Part shown: positions 9,123 to 17,542 of the stretch, piece after piece
Position numbering within the stretch: position 1 is the stretch's first letter
Layout of the letters: every line of letters starts with the position of its first letter
Assembly (NCBI GenBank): GCA_903823665.1
Contig: CAIJTR010000146.1
Coordinates: forward strand, 1 to 62,219
Reading direction: 5' to 3'
Source: an uncultured Rhodospirillales bacterium
GTDB taxonomy: Bacteria > Pseudomonadota > Alphaproteobacteria > Acetobacterales > Acetobacteraceae
DNA: 62,219 bases
Made by a program: the position numbers and the translations under genes
Notes under the pieces: generated by a model
Told to the model about the DNA's origin: nothing
The model's database searches: none
What the model saw: the letters and a program-made list of their open reading frames with translations, nothing else

Positions 9123-9821
9123 ATGAACTGGTTTGATGTTTCAGAAGATGTCTCTGCCCGCGTTCTCGCCCGCCGTGGTACCCTTCACCCCTTTGCCGAC
9201 CTCGCCCCGACGCGGACGGCCTTGGTGGTCATAGATATGCAGAACGGCTTTATGGATGAACGTGTGGGCCATGCCGTGTGCCCTATGGCGCGAGACATTG
9301 TGCCGAACGTGAACCGCCTTGCGGATGCCGTGCGCGCGACGGGTGGTGGCGTGTTCTGGATCAAGAACACTCACGATGAAAGCTGTCTCGCGTCGTGGTC
9401 GGTGATGCACGAGATGTCGACGCCCGATGGGCGGCGCAAGCGTTCGGCCGCAATGTCGGAGGGCACCGAAGGTCATGAGCTTTGGCCGGCGCTGGTGGTG
9501 CATCCGGCCGATGAGATCATCAGGAAATATCGCTTCAGCGCCTTTCTGCCCGGTGCGTCGGAGTTGCCCGATCGGTTGCGCGCGCGTGGGTTCGATACAG
9601 TGCTGATTACTGGGACTGTTACCAACGTCTGCTGCGAAAGCTCGGCACGCGATGCGATGATGACAAACTTTAAAGTGGTGATGATTACTGATGCCAACGC
9701 CGCGGCCAACATGGATGAGCACCAGGCTTCGCTTCGTGCGTTTTATCTCACCTTTGGCGATGTCATGGACACTGATTTCGTTATATCGCGGCTCACGCGC
9801 GAGCAACTCAAGGCAGCGTAG
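9123..9821 (+). CDS. Isochorismatase-fold cysteine hydrolase
   Basis: About 232 residues of the isochorismatase-like superfamily (nicotinamidase, N-carbamoylsarcosine amidase, RutB, biuret hydrolase). The Asp-Lys-Cys triad can be read: Asp in LVVIDMQNGFM, Lys in IIRKYRFSAF and the nucleophilic Cys in TNVCCESSARDA. Two adjacent cysteines occur; by alignment with relatives the first is the likely nucleophile. ATG 9123 is preferred because GGAG lies 6 bases before it; ATG 9111 in the same frame is possible. Its place at the end of an importer operon suggests it hydrolyses the imported amide or ureide. The exact substrate is unknown. Confidence 0.87.
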   Translation: MNWFDVSEDVSARVLARRGTLHPFADLAPTRTALVVIDMQNGFMDERVGHAVCPMARDIVPNVNRLADAVRATGGGVFWIKNTHDESCLASWSVMHEMSTPDGRRKRSAAMSEGTEGHELWPALVVHPADEIIRKYRFSAFLPGASELPDRLRARGFDTVLITGTVTNVCCESSARDAMMTNFKVVMITDANAAANMDEHQASLRAFYLTFGDVMDTDFVISRLTREQLKAA

Positions 9822-9884
9822 GCTGATCGTGGGCCGGATTTTGGGGAGCCGTCTGATCTTGTCTCCCCGATATACGGTTGATGA

Positions 9885-10757
9885 TCAGGCAATAGGTGGC
9901 TGATGTGCGGTGAACCAATCGTAGATAGTGCTGCCGTTGACAAAAGCCACGCGTGAGCTTGCGCGGAACAGGTCGAGCATGCCTCGCAATTCGTGAATAC
10001 GATGTGGTACGCCAATCAGATGAGGATGCAGTCCGATGGCGAAGATACGGATGTTGTCTTTGCTTTCGTTCTCAAAGCATTCCAGCGTGTGCCGCACGCG
10101 TTTCAGCATTTCACCTGTGGCGTGACGTTCGACGGCGTAGATAATCGAATCGTTTACATCAAGATTGTAGGGCATCGCGACAAGCTTGCCGTGCTTGGTC
10201 GTCATATACGACGGCAGATCATCGACGACCCAGTCGCACACGTAATCAATGTCAGCCGCCTTGAGCAGATCCGGCGTATCCAATGTCTCTCGCAGGCCTG
10301 GTGAGAGCCAGCCGCGCGGGCGTGTGCCGGTGAAGGAATGAATTTTATCGAGACATGCTTCAATCAGTGCGGCTTCGCCACCTTCAACATGGTTCGTGGC
10401 TTTTTGGTGCATGCCATGGCCGATGAATTCCCAGCCAGCTTTTAACATCGCTGTAGCCGCCTGCGGATAGGCGTCGATCACGCCGGCGTTGAAACTGGTT
10501 GAAACGGGAAGCCCCTCCAGCAAGTCGAGAATACGCGGCATGCCGGCACGCATGCCGTAATCCGCCCAGGAGAAATTCGGAATATCCGGCACGGTCTCCT
10601 TGCCGTGTGGCGGCGTGATGATGGTGCGCGGCATTGCGTTTTCGAACACCCAATGCTCCACGTTCACCACAAGGTGCACCAGAATGGTCTTGCCATCGAG
10701 CGGCGGAAGTTTGGGGTGCGCTGAACTCAGACGGTAAGGAATGCGCGGATTGGCCAT
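9885..10757 (-). CDS. Polysaccharide-deacetylase-fold protein, PuuE/allantoinase-like
   Basis: A 290-residue protein of the NodB-homology (carbohydrate esterase 4-like) fold. Visible are the FSWADYGMRAGMPRIL segment, the SWEFIGHG-type stretch (GWEFIGHGMHQKAT) with histidine, GWLSPGLRET and YVCDWVVDDLP. This pattern is closer to PuuE-type cofactor-independent allantoinases and related hydrolases than to chitin deacetylases. A cytoplasmic location is likely because there is no signal peptide. GGAG lies upstream of ATG 10757. It follows the Tau/Ssu-type ABC genes in the same direction and is last in the block. An amide- or ureide-cleaving role is inferred from context. Confidence 0.78.
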   Translation of the reverse strand: MANPRIPYRLSSAHPKLPPLDGKTILVHLVVNVEHWVFENAMPRTIITPPHGKETVPDIPNFSWADYGMRAGMPRILDLLEGLPVSTSFNAGVIDAYPQAATAMLKAGWEFIGHGMHQKATNHVEGGEAALIEACLDKIHSFTGTRPRGWLSPGLRETLDTPDLLKAADIDYVCDWVVDDLPSYMTTKHGKLVAMPYNLDVNDSIIYAVERHATGEMLKRVRHTLECFENESKDNIRIFAIGLHPHLIGVPHRIHELRGMLDLFRASSRVAFVNGSTIYDWFTAHQPPIA

Positions 10758-10771
10758 GAAACCGTGTCTCC

Positions 10772-11530
10772 TCAGTGATGTGGATGCAGGCCGCGCATCT
10801 CGGCCATGATCATCGCCTTATAGGTGGTGAAATCGCCTGAGGTGAGCGTGTTGATGCTGCGCGGCCGGGGAATATCGATGCGAATGTCCCGTGTAATCCG
10901 TCCAGGTCGTGCCGTCATCACGCATACTCGGTCGGCCAGCAAAATCGCCTCGTCGATGTCGTGGGTGACGAACAGGACGGTGGTTTTGAGAGACTGCCAG
11001 ATATCGAGCAGCAATTCCTGCATGGAAAGGCGGGTTTGTGCGTCGAGCGCGCCGAATGGCTCGTCCATCAGCAAAGCCTTCGGCTGCATCACCAACGCCC
11101 GCGCTATGCCAACGCGCTGGCGCATCCCGCCGGAGAGCTGGACGGGCAGGGATTTGTGGAACTTCTCCAGGCCCATAACGCGCAGGATCTCCTGCGCGCG
11201 CGGCTCGTAGATATTGCGTGGCATACCTTGCACCTTGGGGCCGAACACCACGTTCTCCCACACATTCAGCCAGGGTAGCAGCGAAGCCTCCTGAAACACC
11301 ACGCCACGGTCTGGGCCGGGCTTGGTAACGCCCTGGCCGTTGAAGCTCATTTGCCCATCACTGAGCCTCTCAAAGCCCGCAATCAGATTGAGCAGCGTTG
11401 ATTTCCCGCATCCGGATGGGCCGAGCAAAGCTACGAACTCGCCTTCACCTACTGTGAAATTAACGTTTTCCAGCGCGAGTACGCCGCCCGGATACGTTTT
11501 GCCGACGGATGAGAATTGGATCGTGCCCAT
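10772..11530 (-). CDS. ABC transporter ATP-binding protein, SsuB/TauB/NrtD type
   Basis: An ATPase of about 252 residues of the nitrate/sulfonate/bicarbonate class. Walker A is GPSGCGKST, the signature is LSGGMRQRVG, Walker B is LLMDEPFGALD and the switch is VTHDIDEA. ATG 11530 has AGGA 6 bases upstream; ATG 11536 is an alternative. A longer reading frame to 11581 would overlap the permease gene and lacks family residues. It forms a unit with the permease and binding protein upstream in transcription order. Confidence 0.92.
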   Translation of the reverse strand: MGTIQFSSVGKTYPGGVLALENVNFTVGEGEFVALLGPSGCGKSTLLNLIAGFERLSDGQMSFNGQGVTKPGPDRGVVFQEASLLPWLNVWENVVFGPKVQGMPRNIYEPRAQEILRVMGLEKFHKSLPVQLSGGMRQRVGIARALVMQPKALLMDEPFGALDAQTRLSMQELLLDIWQSLKTTVLFVTHDIDEAILLADRVCVMTARPGRITRDIRIDIPRPRSINTLTSGDFTTYKAMIMAEMRGLHPHH

Positions 11531-11538
11531 CGGCATTC

Positions 11539-12348
11539 CTACTGATTGAACGATTGCAGGCGGCGCCAGTTGAGCGCCCACATTTCAAGACGCACGATGG
11601 CCCAGTCTGACAGGAAGCCGAACAGGCCGATCGACACCATATCGGCGATCACAATATCCATTCGTCCCACATAATAGGCATCCCAAAGTACGTAGCCGAG
11701 CCCGGATTTCACTGCGACCATTTCGGCTACGATCACCGCCGTCCAGCCAATCCCAAGGCCAATGCGCAATCCGGTAAAGATCGAGGGCAGGGCTGCGGGC
11801 AAGATGACCCGGCGGAGGATATCGAACGGTTTCGCCCCCATCATCAAGGCGGCGCGGATCCAGTTCTTTTCGACATCACGCGCACCTTGGGTGGTGTTGA
11901 TAACGATTGGGTAGAAGGCTCCAATGGTGATCAGAAAGATTGCACCGAAATCGCGGATGCCAAAGATGGCAAGGGAGATCGGCAGCCAGGCGGTGATTGG
12001 AACCGGCCGTAGCCACTGGATCGATGGATCAACCATCGCCGAAACCAAGCGCGACCAGCCGATCAGCACACCCAAGGGAACGCCGAGCAGGATGGCTACG
12101 GCGAAGCCCTTCGCCACCCGCTCCGCCGAATGGCCGACCGCTTCAGCCCAGGTTCCGACATAGGGCGAGAGTGTCATTGGACCGGCATGGCCGAACGCCC
12201 AAGTGACCCATGCACGCCATACCCGGTCCGGGGTCGGTAGCGCGCCCCCTGCGAGGGACCCGTCGGTGCCTGCCGCTTGCCAAAGTCCGACCGCGGCTAT
12301 CGGCAGAACAATGGCGAGCAGCCAGCGGCGGACACGCGACGATGTCAT
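11539..12348 (-). CDS. ABC transporter permease, SsuC/TauC type
   Basis: A 269-residue inner-membrane permease with about six hydrophobic segments. A binding-protein-dependent EAA loop is present (IRAALMMGAKPFDILRRVIL). The C-terminus carries the usual short tail. The first base of its start overlaps the last base of the binding protein gene at 12348, so synthesis is coupled. Confidence 0.9.
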   Translation of the reverse strand: MTSSRVRRWLLAIVLPIAAVGLWQAAGTDGSLAGGALPTPDRVWRAWVTWAFGHAGPMTLSPYVGTWAEAVGHSAERVAKGFAVAILLGVPLGVLIGWSRLVSAMVDPSIQWLRPVPITAWLPISLAIFGIRDFGAIFLITIGAFYPIVINTTQGARDVEKNWIRAALMMGAKPFDILRRVILPAALPSIFTGLRIGLGIGWTAVIVAEMVAVKSGLGYVLWDAYYVGRMDIVIADMVSIGLFGFLSDWAIVRLEMWALNWRRLQSFNQ

Positions 12349-13313
12349 CAGGCCTTCATCGCCGTGTCGAGGAATGAACCATCCCAGAACTTGTCGATCT
12401 CACCGGAGACATCCTTCGGGATCACGCCAAGATCGTTGAATGCCTTGGCCTGCGCCTTGATCTGCGCCGGTGTGATGACCGGGCCCAACTTGATGATTTC
12501 AGCAATCTTGACGGAGACCGGCAGCTCGATACCAGTCATACCCGCGATCGCTTCGCCAAATTTCGTGGGTGACGCGCCGAGTTCCTTCATCTTGGTGACG
12601 TAAGCGGTCACGAATGCCTGCACAGCGGCGCGTTTGCCGTCAGCAGCGGCCTTGTTGGCGACCAACATGCCAAGTTCGGCACCGACCGCTTTTGAGATGG
12701 AGTAGTCGAGATTCTTGGCGAAGTAGCCGTAGCCCTTGATCACTGGGATCGATTCAAATGGCTCCCATGTGACGATCGCATCAACTTCACCCTTGTCGAG
12801 CGCGGTGTCGAGATTCGTACCAGCGCCCTGAATGTTCACCGCTGTGAACGAGTTGTAGGCGATGCCACGTTCGATCAGCGTGGCCGCGAATTGGAACCAC
12901 ACGGCGGAACCTGGAGCGATTGCGATCTTCTTGCCCTTGATATCGTCCCAGCTGTCGAATTTCGTGCCGGTCCGACCAATGACGTATTTTGGCGATGCCC
13001 CGACCCCCATGAGGCCAACCATGCTGTTCGAGCCGTTGGCCAATGAAATCGCCAGATCAGCTGGGCCCACGGCTGCGACATCAAGCGAGCCCGCCAGAAG
13101 TGCGGTGCGCGCATCGGCGTAGCGAACGAATTCGACAAGCTTCACGTCCATGCCCGTCTTTTTCAGATCGTCCGCAGCCGCGAGGATGGGGGCGAGATGC
13201 CCGACCTTCTCATAGCCTACGGTCAGTGTCATCGCGTCGGCCCGCGCCGGGTGCGAAATGGTCGCTGCAAGGCCTAGGGCAGGAAGTCCCCCAAGGATCG
13301 TCCGACGCTTCAT
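12348..13313 (-). CDS. ABC transporter substrate-binding protein, TauA/SsuA/NMT1 type
   Basis: A binding protein of about 321 residues. The true start is ATG 13313, which has GGAG upstream and opens with MKRRTILGG followed by a hydrophobic stretch and a cleavage region at HPARADA. The twin arginines make Tat export possible. The fold features are TVGYEKVGHLAPILAA, LLAGSLDVAAVGPADLAISL and GKKIAIAPGSAVWFQ, as in NMT1/TauA-like proteins that bind small organic or inorganic ligands. The longer frame to 13451 runs into the crotonase gene and is not coding. The ligand is unknown. Confidence 0.88.
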   Translation of the reverse strand: MKRRTILGGLPALGLAATISHPARADAMTLTVGYEKVGHLAPILAAADDLKKTGMDVKLVEFVRYADARTALLAGSLDVAAVGPADLAISLANGSNSMVGLMGVGASPKYVIGRTGTKFDSWDDIKGKKIAIAPGSAVWFQFAATLIERGIAYNSFTAVNIQGAGTNLDTALDKGEVDAIVTWEPFESIPVIKGYGYFAKNLDYSISKAVGAELGMLVANKAAADGKRAAVQAFVTAYVTKMKELGASPTKFGEAIAGMTGIELPVSVKIAEIIKLGPVITPAQIKAQAKAFNDLGVIPKDVSGEIDKFWDGSFLDTAMKA

Positions 13314-13344
13314 TGCCTCTCTCCTTCGTTGATATTCGGTTCGA

Positions 13345-14145
13345 CTAACACCCAGTGAACACCGGGTCTCGCTTTTCGCGAAAGGCAAGCTGCCCTTCGC
13401 GGTAATCCTGGCTGGCGAAGCAGGCCGCGACCAATTCGTCCACGGCACCAATATCTCGTGCTGCCTCGGGACGGGTGAGTTCGATCAGGGCACGCTTGAT
13501 CGCCTTCAACGTCAAAGGCGCGTTCTTGCCAATCATGGCGAGGTAGGACTGTGCCTCGACGCGGAAAGTCTCTGCGTCGAACAGGGCGTTGACAATCCCC
13601 ATTCGTAACGCCGCCGCACCTTCGATGATACGTGCGCTGATCAGCAGATCTGCCACCGGACCGATGCCGATTTTGCGGGCCATGAGTTCGATGCTGCCAT
13701 AGCCGTAGCCAAGGCCAAGCCGGGCGGCGGGAATGCGGAAGCGGCTGGTAGATGACGCGATGCGCAGATCGCAATACATCGCCAACTCCATGCCGCCGCC
13801 GAAGCAAATTCCGGAGATGACAGCAATGGTCGGCTTCTGCGCGCCACCCAGTGCAGCACAGGCGCGTTCGACGGCGTGGTCGTAGTACAGCACATCTGCG
13901 GGCGTTGAGCGCTTTTCGCCGAACTGAGAGATGTCGGCACCAGCACAAAACGAGCGCTCTCCGGCACCCGTGAGTGCGATTGCGCACACGGCGGGATCGG
14001 CGTCTGCCTGCGCAAGCGCTTCGGCCAAACCGATCCACATCTCCAATCGCATGGCGTTCATCTTGGCTGGCTGATCGATGACCAGCCATGCCACGCCGTT
14101 CTCGACGCGATAGACGATCTGAGGCACTTGCGTGTCGGTGTTCAA
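13345..14145 (-). CDS. Crotonase-superfamily protein (enoyl-CoA hydratase/isomerase-like)
   Basis: A 266-residue crotonase. The oxyanion-hole and CoA-binding segments are ERSFCAGADIS and GICFGGGMELAMYCD. The first catalytic-type Glu is in GGMELA. The position usually holding the second Glu (PE before the LG turn) reads IPAARLGLG, so it is Ala. A classical syn-hydratase is therefore not certain; isomerase, hydrolase or decarboxylase activity is possible. It follows the CoA-transferase by 2 bases, suggesting that the transferase makes the CoA thioester this enzyme uses. Confidence 0.85.
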   Translation of the reverse strand: MNTDTQVPQIVYRVENGVAWLVIDQPAKMNAMRLEMWIGLAEALAQADADPAVCAIALTGAGERSFCAGADISQFGEKRSTPADVLYYDHAVERACAALGGAQKPTIAVISGICFGGGMELAMYCDLRIASSTSRFRIPAARLGLGYGYGSIELMARKIGIGPVADLLISARIIEGAAALRMGIVNALFDAETFRVEAQSYLAMIGKNAPLTLKAIKRALIELTRPEAARDIGAVDELVAACFASQDYREGQLAFREKRDPVFTGC

Positions 14146-14147
14146 AC

Positions 14148-15341
14148 TCAGATTACTCCTTCGGCCCGCAGGGCTGCGATCTCATCGGCGGACAGTCCCG
14201 CTTCCTGCAGCACCATAACGCAATGCGCGCCTTTGTCAGGCAGCGGTGAGACAATGGTCGCGGGCGTGCGGGAGAGGGTGATGGGCTGGCCAACGACGCG
14301 GATTTCACCACGCTCAGGATGTGTGAGAGGCTGCGCGATGCCGAGATGCTCCACCTGCGGGTCAGCGAAGACCTCATCCATCTTGTAGATCGGCCCGGCC
14401 GGGACCGAGTTCGCCTCCAGCTTTTTGAGCAGTGTGGCTGATTTCTCCGCGGCAAAGATGGGTGCGAGCAGTGCTGTGAGCGCCGGACGGTTGCGAAAGC
14501 GCATTTCGCCTGTTGCGTAATCGGGATGATCGGCGAGGCCTTCTAAGTTGAGCGTCCTGCACAAGGCGCGAAATTGTCCGTCGCCACCGACGCCGAGATT
14601 GATGAAGCCGTCAGCCGTCTGCATCACACCCATCGGGGTGGAGTAGGGATGATCATTGCCGGCCTGCCCCGGAACCACGCCATCGATGAGGTAACGTGCT
14701 GCTTGGAAATCGCACAGTGCGATTTGCGCTTCGAGCAGCGAGGTGTGAACCCATTGGCCAGTTCCCGACTTCTCGCGTTCGGCCAGGGCCACCAGAATGC
14801 CCGTTGCCGCGTAAACACCAGCCGTGGAATCCGCCACCGCAACACCGGCACGCACTGGTCCTTGTTCCGGCAGCCCCGTCACCCACATCAGGCCACCCAT
14901 CCCTTGCGCGATCTGATCGAAACCAGCACGGGTGCGATACGGACCGGACTGACCAAAGCCTGAGATTGAGGCCAGAATGATGCGCGGATTGACCGATTTC
15001 AGTGCTTCGTAGTCGATGCCGAGGCGTTCCTTCACGTCTGGACGATAGTTTTCCACCACAACGTCTGCGGTCGCCACCATCTTCATGAAAACCTGTAGTC
15101 CGGCTGGCTTTTTCAGATTGAGTGTGATGGAGCGTTTGTTGCGATGGAGGTTCTGCATGTCGTAGCCCAGCCGCGCACCGGACATGCTTTCGTTTGGATC
15201 AACGCCATCTGGGGCCTCGATCTTGATCACGTCCGCGCCAAAATCCGCCAAAATCCGGCAGCATGTCGGCCCAGCCCGCACGCGGGTGAGGTCAAGTACG
15301 CGCATATGCGATAGTGCGGAAGAGGCGGCAGGGCCGGTCAT
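14148..15341 (-). CDS. CaiB/BaiF-type (class III) CoA-transferase
   Basis: About 397 residues. Family features are LTRVRAGPTCCRILADFGADVIKIE at the N-terminus, ENYRPDVKERLGIDY, and the likely catalytic Asp in AGFDQIAQGMGG. Such enzymes move CoA between carboxylic acids. ATG 15341 is chosen because it overlaps the TGA of the upstream amidase (ATGA at 15338-15341); the extra N-terminal frame to 15404 lies inside the amidase gene. Amidase, CoA-transferase and crotonase in that order suggest release of an acid from an amide, its activation and then beta-carbon chemistry. The acid is unknown. Confidence 0.88.
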   Translation of the reverse strand: MTGPAASSALSHMRVLDLTRVRAGPTCCRILADFGADVIKIEAPDGVDPNESMSGARLGYDMQNLHRNKRSITLNLKKPAGLQVFMKMVATADVVVENYRPDVKERLGIDYEALKSVNPRIILASISGFGQSGPYRTRAGFDQIAQGMGGLMWVTGLPEQGPVRAGVAVADSTAGVYAATGILVALAEREKSGTGQWVHTSLLEAQIALCDFQAARYLIDGVVPGQAGNDHPYSTPMGVMQTADGFINLGVGGDGQFRALCRTLNLEGLADHPDYATGEMRFRNRPALTALLAPIFAAEKSATLLKKLEANSVPAGPIYKMDEVFADPQVEHLGIAQPLTHPERGEIRVVGQPITLSRTPATIVSPLPDKGAHCVMVLQEAGLSADEIAALRAEGVI

Positions 15342-16570
15342 GCTGAAGATCCATATGAAGCGGGTGCAGGTGGCACCGAGGCAACCGCGCTTTGCAAGGC
15401 GCACGCCAAGCCAAGCAGAGTGAGATCACTGCCGCGGCACCCTACGAGCTGAACAGCGATCGGCAGGCCTTCGCCGTCTAAACCCACTGGAATTGCAACT
15501 GCTGGCAGGCCGAGGCCATTTACCCAGCGTGTCAGTGCCGATAGCTCGTAGAGCGTGCGAGGTGAAAATTGAGGCGATGTTGGGTCGCACACATTCACTT
15601 CTGGTGTGCGGTTGCGCATCACCGGCAAGAGTACCGCGTTTGAAGCTCCGAGCAACGTGAGCCAATCGTTTTCGGCCAGGAGGTGAAGGTCATTCTTGGC
15701 CTTTAGAAGTGCCGCGGCGTCGATTGCCATTCCCTTGCGAAGCCGTGCTGAGAGCGTTGCGTCCAGTCCACCCGCCTCAATCCGGGATAAATTGACGCGT
15801 GCCGCCTCTGCCTGCATCACGGTCAGCACGGGTGAGTCGCAGGCTGTTATGAGAGGCGATATTTCCGCGTCCGCCAGCGAATATCCCAGTGAACGGAGCG
15901 CTGATGCGGCGCGTTCCAATCCCGCAACAATATCGGGTGCGAAGCCTAAAGCCACGTCTCGTGCAACACGCACAGATGAGATTGGTGTACAAGATTGTGC
16001 GTCAAATACGCTGGCGACATGCAGCAGTATTTCGCACTCATTGGCAATGAAGCCAAGCGTGTCCAGTGACGGGGCAAGTTCCATTGTGCCAGCAACGGGG
16101 ACAAGTCCATACGTTGGTTTCCAGGCGGCAACACCGCAGCAATGGGCGGGAATTCGCAGTGAGCCACCAGTGTCGGAGCCCAGCGCGAAATCGACCAACC
16201 GCGCGGCCACCGCAACTGCCGAGCCAGAGGAAGAACCGCCGCAAATATGCCGTGCGCTCCATGGGTTTTGCGGGCGACCTTGCACAGGGTTATCGCCGGA
16301 AGGCTCGTAGGCAAGTGGTGTCATTTTGGTGAAGCCGGTCAAGCTCGTCCCGCTGGAAAGCAGCCGTGTGAGCACAGGTGCGTCTGATTGCGGCAACGGT
16401 CCTGATGGCGCGGAGAGGCCATATGATGGCAGACGACCGCTGGTCTCGACCAAATCCTTCACAGCGAAGCGTAGCCGCTTCAACGAACCATGATCCGTCA
16501 ATAAGCTGCGGTCACTGAATGCGACGAATGCGCCAAAGTGATCTTCTTGCGACGCCTCTGATTGGCTCAT
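15338..16570 (-). CDS. Amidase-signature family amidohydrolase (third, short form)
   Basis: A 410-residue amidase, only distantly related to the tandem pair at 0.1-3 kb. The triad is Lys38 in FAVKDLVE, the cis-Ser in GGSSSGSAVAV and the nucleophile Ser in GSDTGGSLR. It lacks the usual N-terminal helical pair, as several short AtzF- or GatA-like forms do. It lies between the ATPases of the second Dpp system and the CoA-transferase, and overlaps the latter by 4 bases. Confidence 0.87.
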   Translation of the reverse strand: MSQSEASQEDHFGAFVAFSDRSLLTDHGSLKRLRFAVKDLVETSGRLPSYGLSAPSGPLPQSDAPVLTRLLSSGTSLTGFTKMTPLAYEPSGDNPVQGRPQNPWSARHICGGSSSGSAVAVAARLVDFALGSDTGGSLRIPAHCCGVAAWKPTYGLVPVAGTMELAPSLDTLGFIANECEILLHVASVFDAQSCTPISSVRVARDVALGFAPDIVAGLERAASALRSLGYSLADAEISPLITACDSPVLTVMQAEAARVNLSRIEAGGLDATLSARLRKGMAIDAAALLKAKNDLHLLAENDWLTLLGASNAVLLPVMRNRTPEVNVCDPTSPQFSPRTLYELSALTRWVNGLGLPAVAIPVGLDGEGLPIAVQLVGCRGSDLTLLGLACALQSAVASVPPAPASYGSSA

Positions 16571-16588
16571 GACGTGAGTTGATCACTG

Positions 16589-17542
16589 TCAAGCAAGGTG
16601 GCACGCAATCTCAGTGTCCGCGATATGCCGGAGGGCAGGTGGTGTCACAGCGCATATCGAAATGGCTTTGGGGCAACGGGTGTGAAACCGGCACCCACTT
16701 GGCGGATTGGCGGGGCTCGGAATTTCGCCAGCCAGCGGCACGCGGACCTTGCTCCGTTGCAATATCGGATCAGGTTCGGGCACAGCGGCAAGCAAAGCCG
16801 CGGTGTAAGGGTGACGTGGCGTGGCATAGAGTGTCGCGGCGGGCGCAAGTTCTACGATCTCGCCAAGGTACATGACGGCAACACGATCGCAGACGTGACG
16901 CACCACGGCGAGATCATGCGATACGAAAAGGCTCGCCATCCCGTTTCGTGCTTGCAGCTCCACCAGAAGGTTTAGAATTTGGGCGCGCACCGAGACATCC
17001 AAGGCACTGACTGGCTCGTCGCACACCAGCAGCGCGGGGCGCAGAGCCAGGGCGCGTGCAATGACGACGCGCTGGCGTTGGCCACCAGAGAGCTGGTGTG
17101 GCAGCATATCGGCCTGATCACGCCGCAGACCGACCTCGTCGAGCAGTGCCAGCACGCGATCGTGAAGCGCTGCCCCGCGGGCAAGGCCACGCACAAGCAA
17201 AGGCTCTCCGATGGCGGTGCCGATCCGCATGCGCGGGTTGAGCGATGTCGCAGGGTCCTGGAATACCATCTGCACATGCGCGCGCATCGCTCGCAGCGTT
17301 GTTCTGTCGGCGCCGACAATCTCTTGCTCACGCACCAGAATGGAGCCGGAACTCGGCTGCACCAATCCGACAATCGAATTGGCCAAACTGGACTTGCCGC
17401 AGCCGGATTCCCCAACCAATCCTAGGGCCTCACCAGGCTGGATGTTGAGAGTGACGCCGTTGACTGCCCGTATCGGTGGACGGTTTCGGTCCCGACTGGG
17501 GTAGGAGACGATGAGGTCATGCACGCTCAAAACTGCGGTCAT
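16589..17542 (-). CDS. ABC transporter ATP-binding protein, DppF/OppF type (second system)
   Basis: An ATPase of about 317 residues. Walker A is GESGCGKSS, the signature is LSGGQRQR and Walker B is LLVCDEPVSALD. A CRFHTRCPKAISIC C-terminal domain follows. The start is ATG 17542, overlapping the previous stop as ATGA; the 26 extra residues to 17620 are not family-like. It belongs to the same importer as the ATPase, permeases and binding protein upstream. Confidence 0.92.
   Translation of the reverse strand: MTAVLSVHDLIVSYPSRDRNRPPIRAVNGVTLNIQPGEALGLVGESGCGKSSLANSIVGLVQPSSGSILVREQEIVGADRTTLRAMRAHVQMVFQDPATSLNPRMRIGTAIGEPLLVRGLARGAALHDRVLALLDEVGLRRDQADMLPHQLSGGQRQRVVIARALALRPALLVCDEPVSALDVSVRAQILNLLVELQARNGMASLFVSHDLAVVRHVCDRVAVMYLGEIVELAPAATLYATPRHPYTAALLAAVPEPDPILQRSKVRVPLAGEIPSPANPPSGCRFHTRCPKAISICAVTPPALRHIADTEIACHLA

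Noticed and set aside
9141-9806. 221-residue reverse frame over the isochorismatase gene
   Set aside because: Antisense to a gene with a complete catalytic triad; no recognisable feature.
9843-9868. GGGGAG/CTCCCC inverted repeat between convergent genes as a terminator
   Set aside because: The 14-base loop is long and no T run follows, so I cannot support a terminator.
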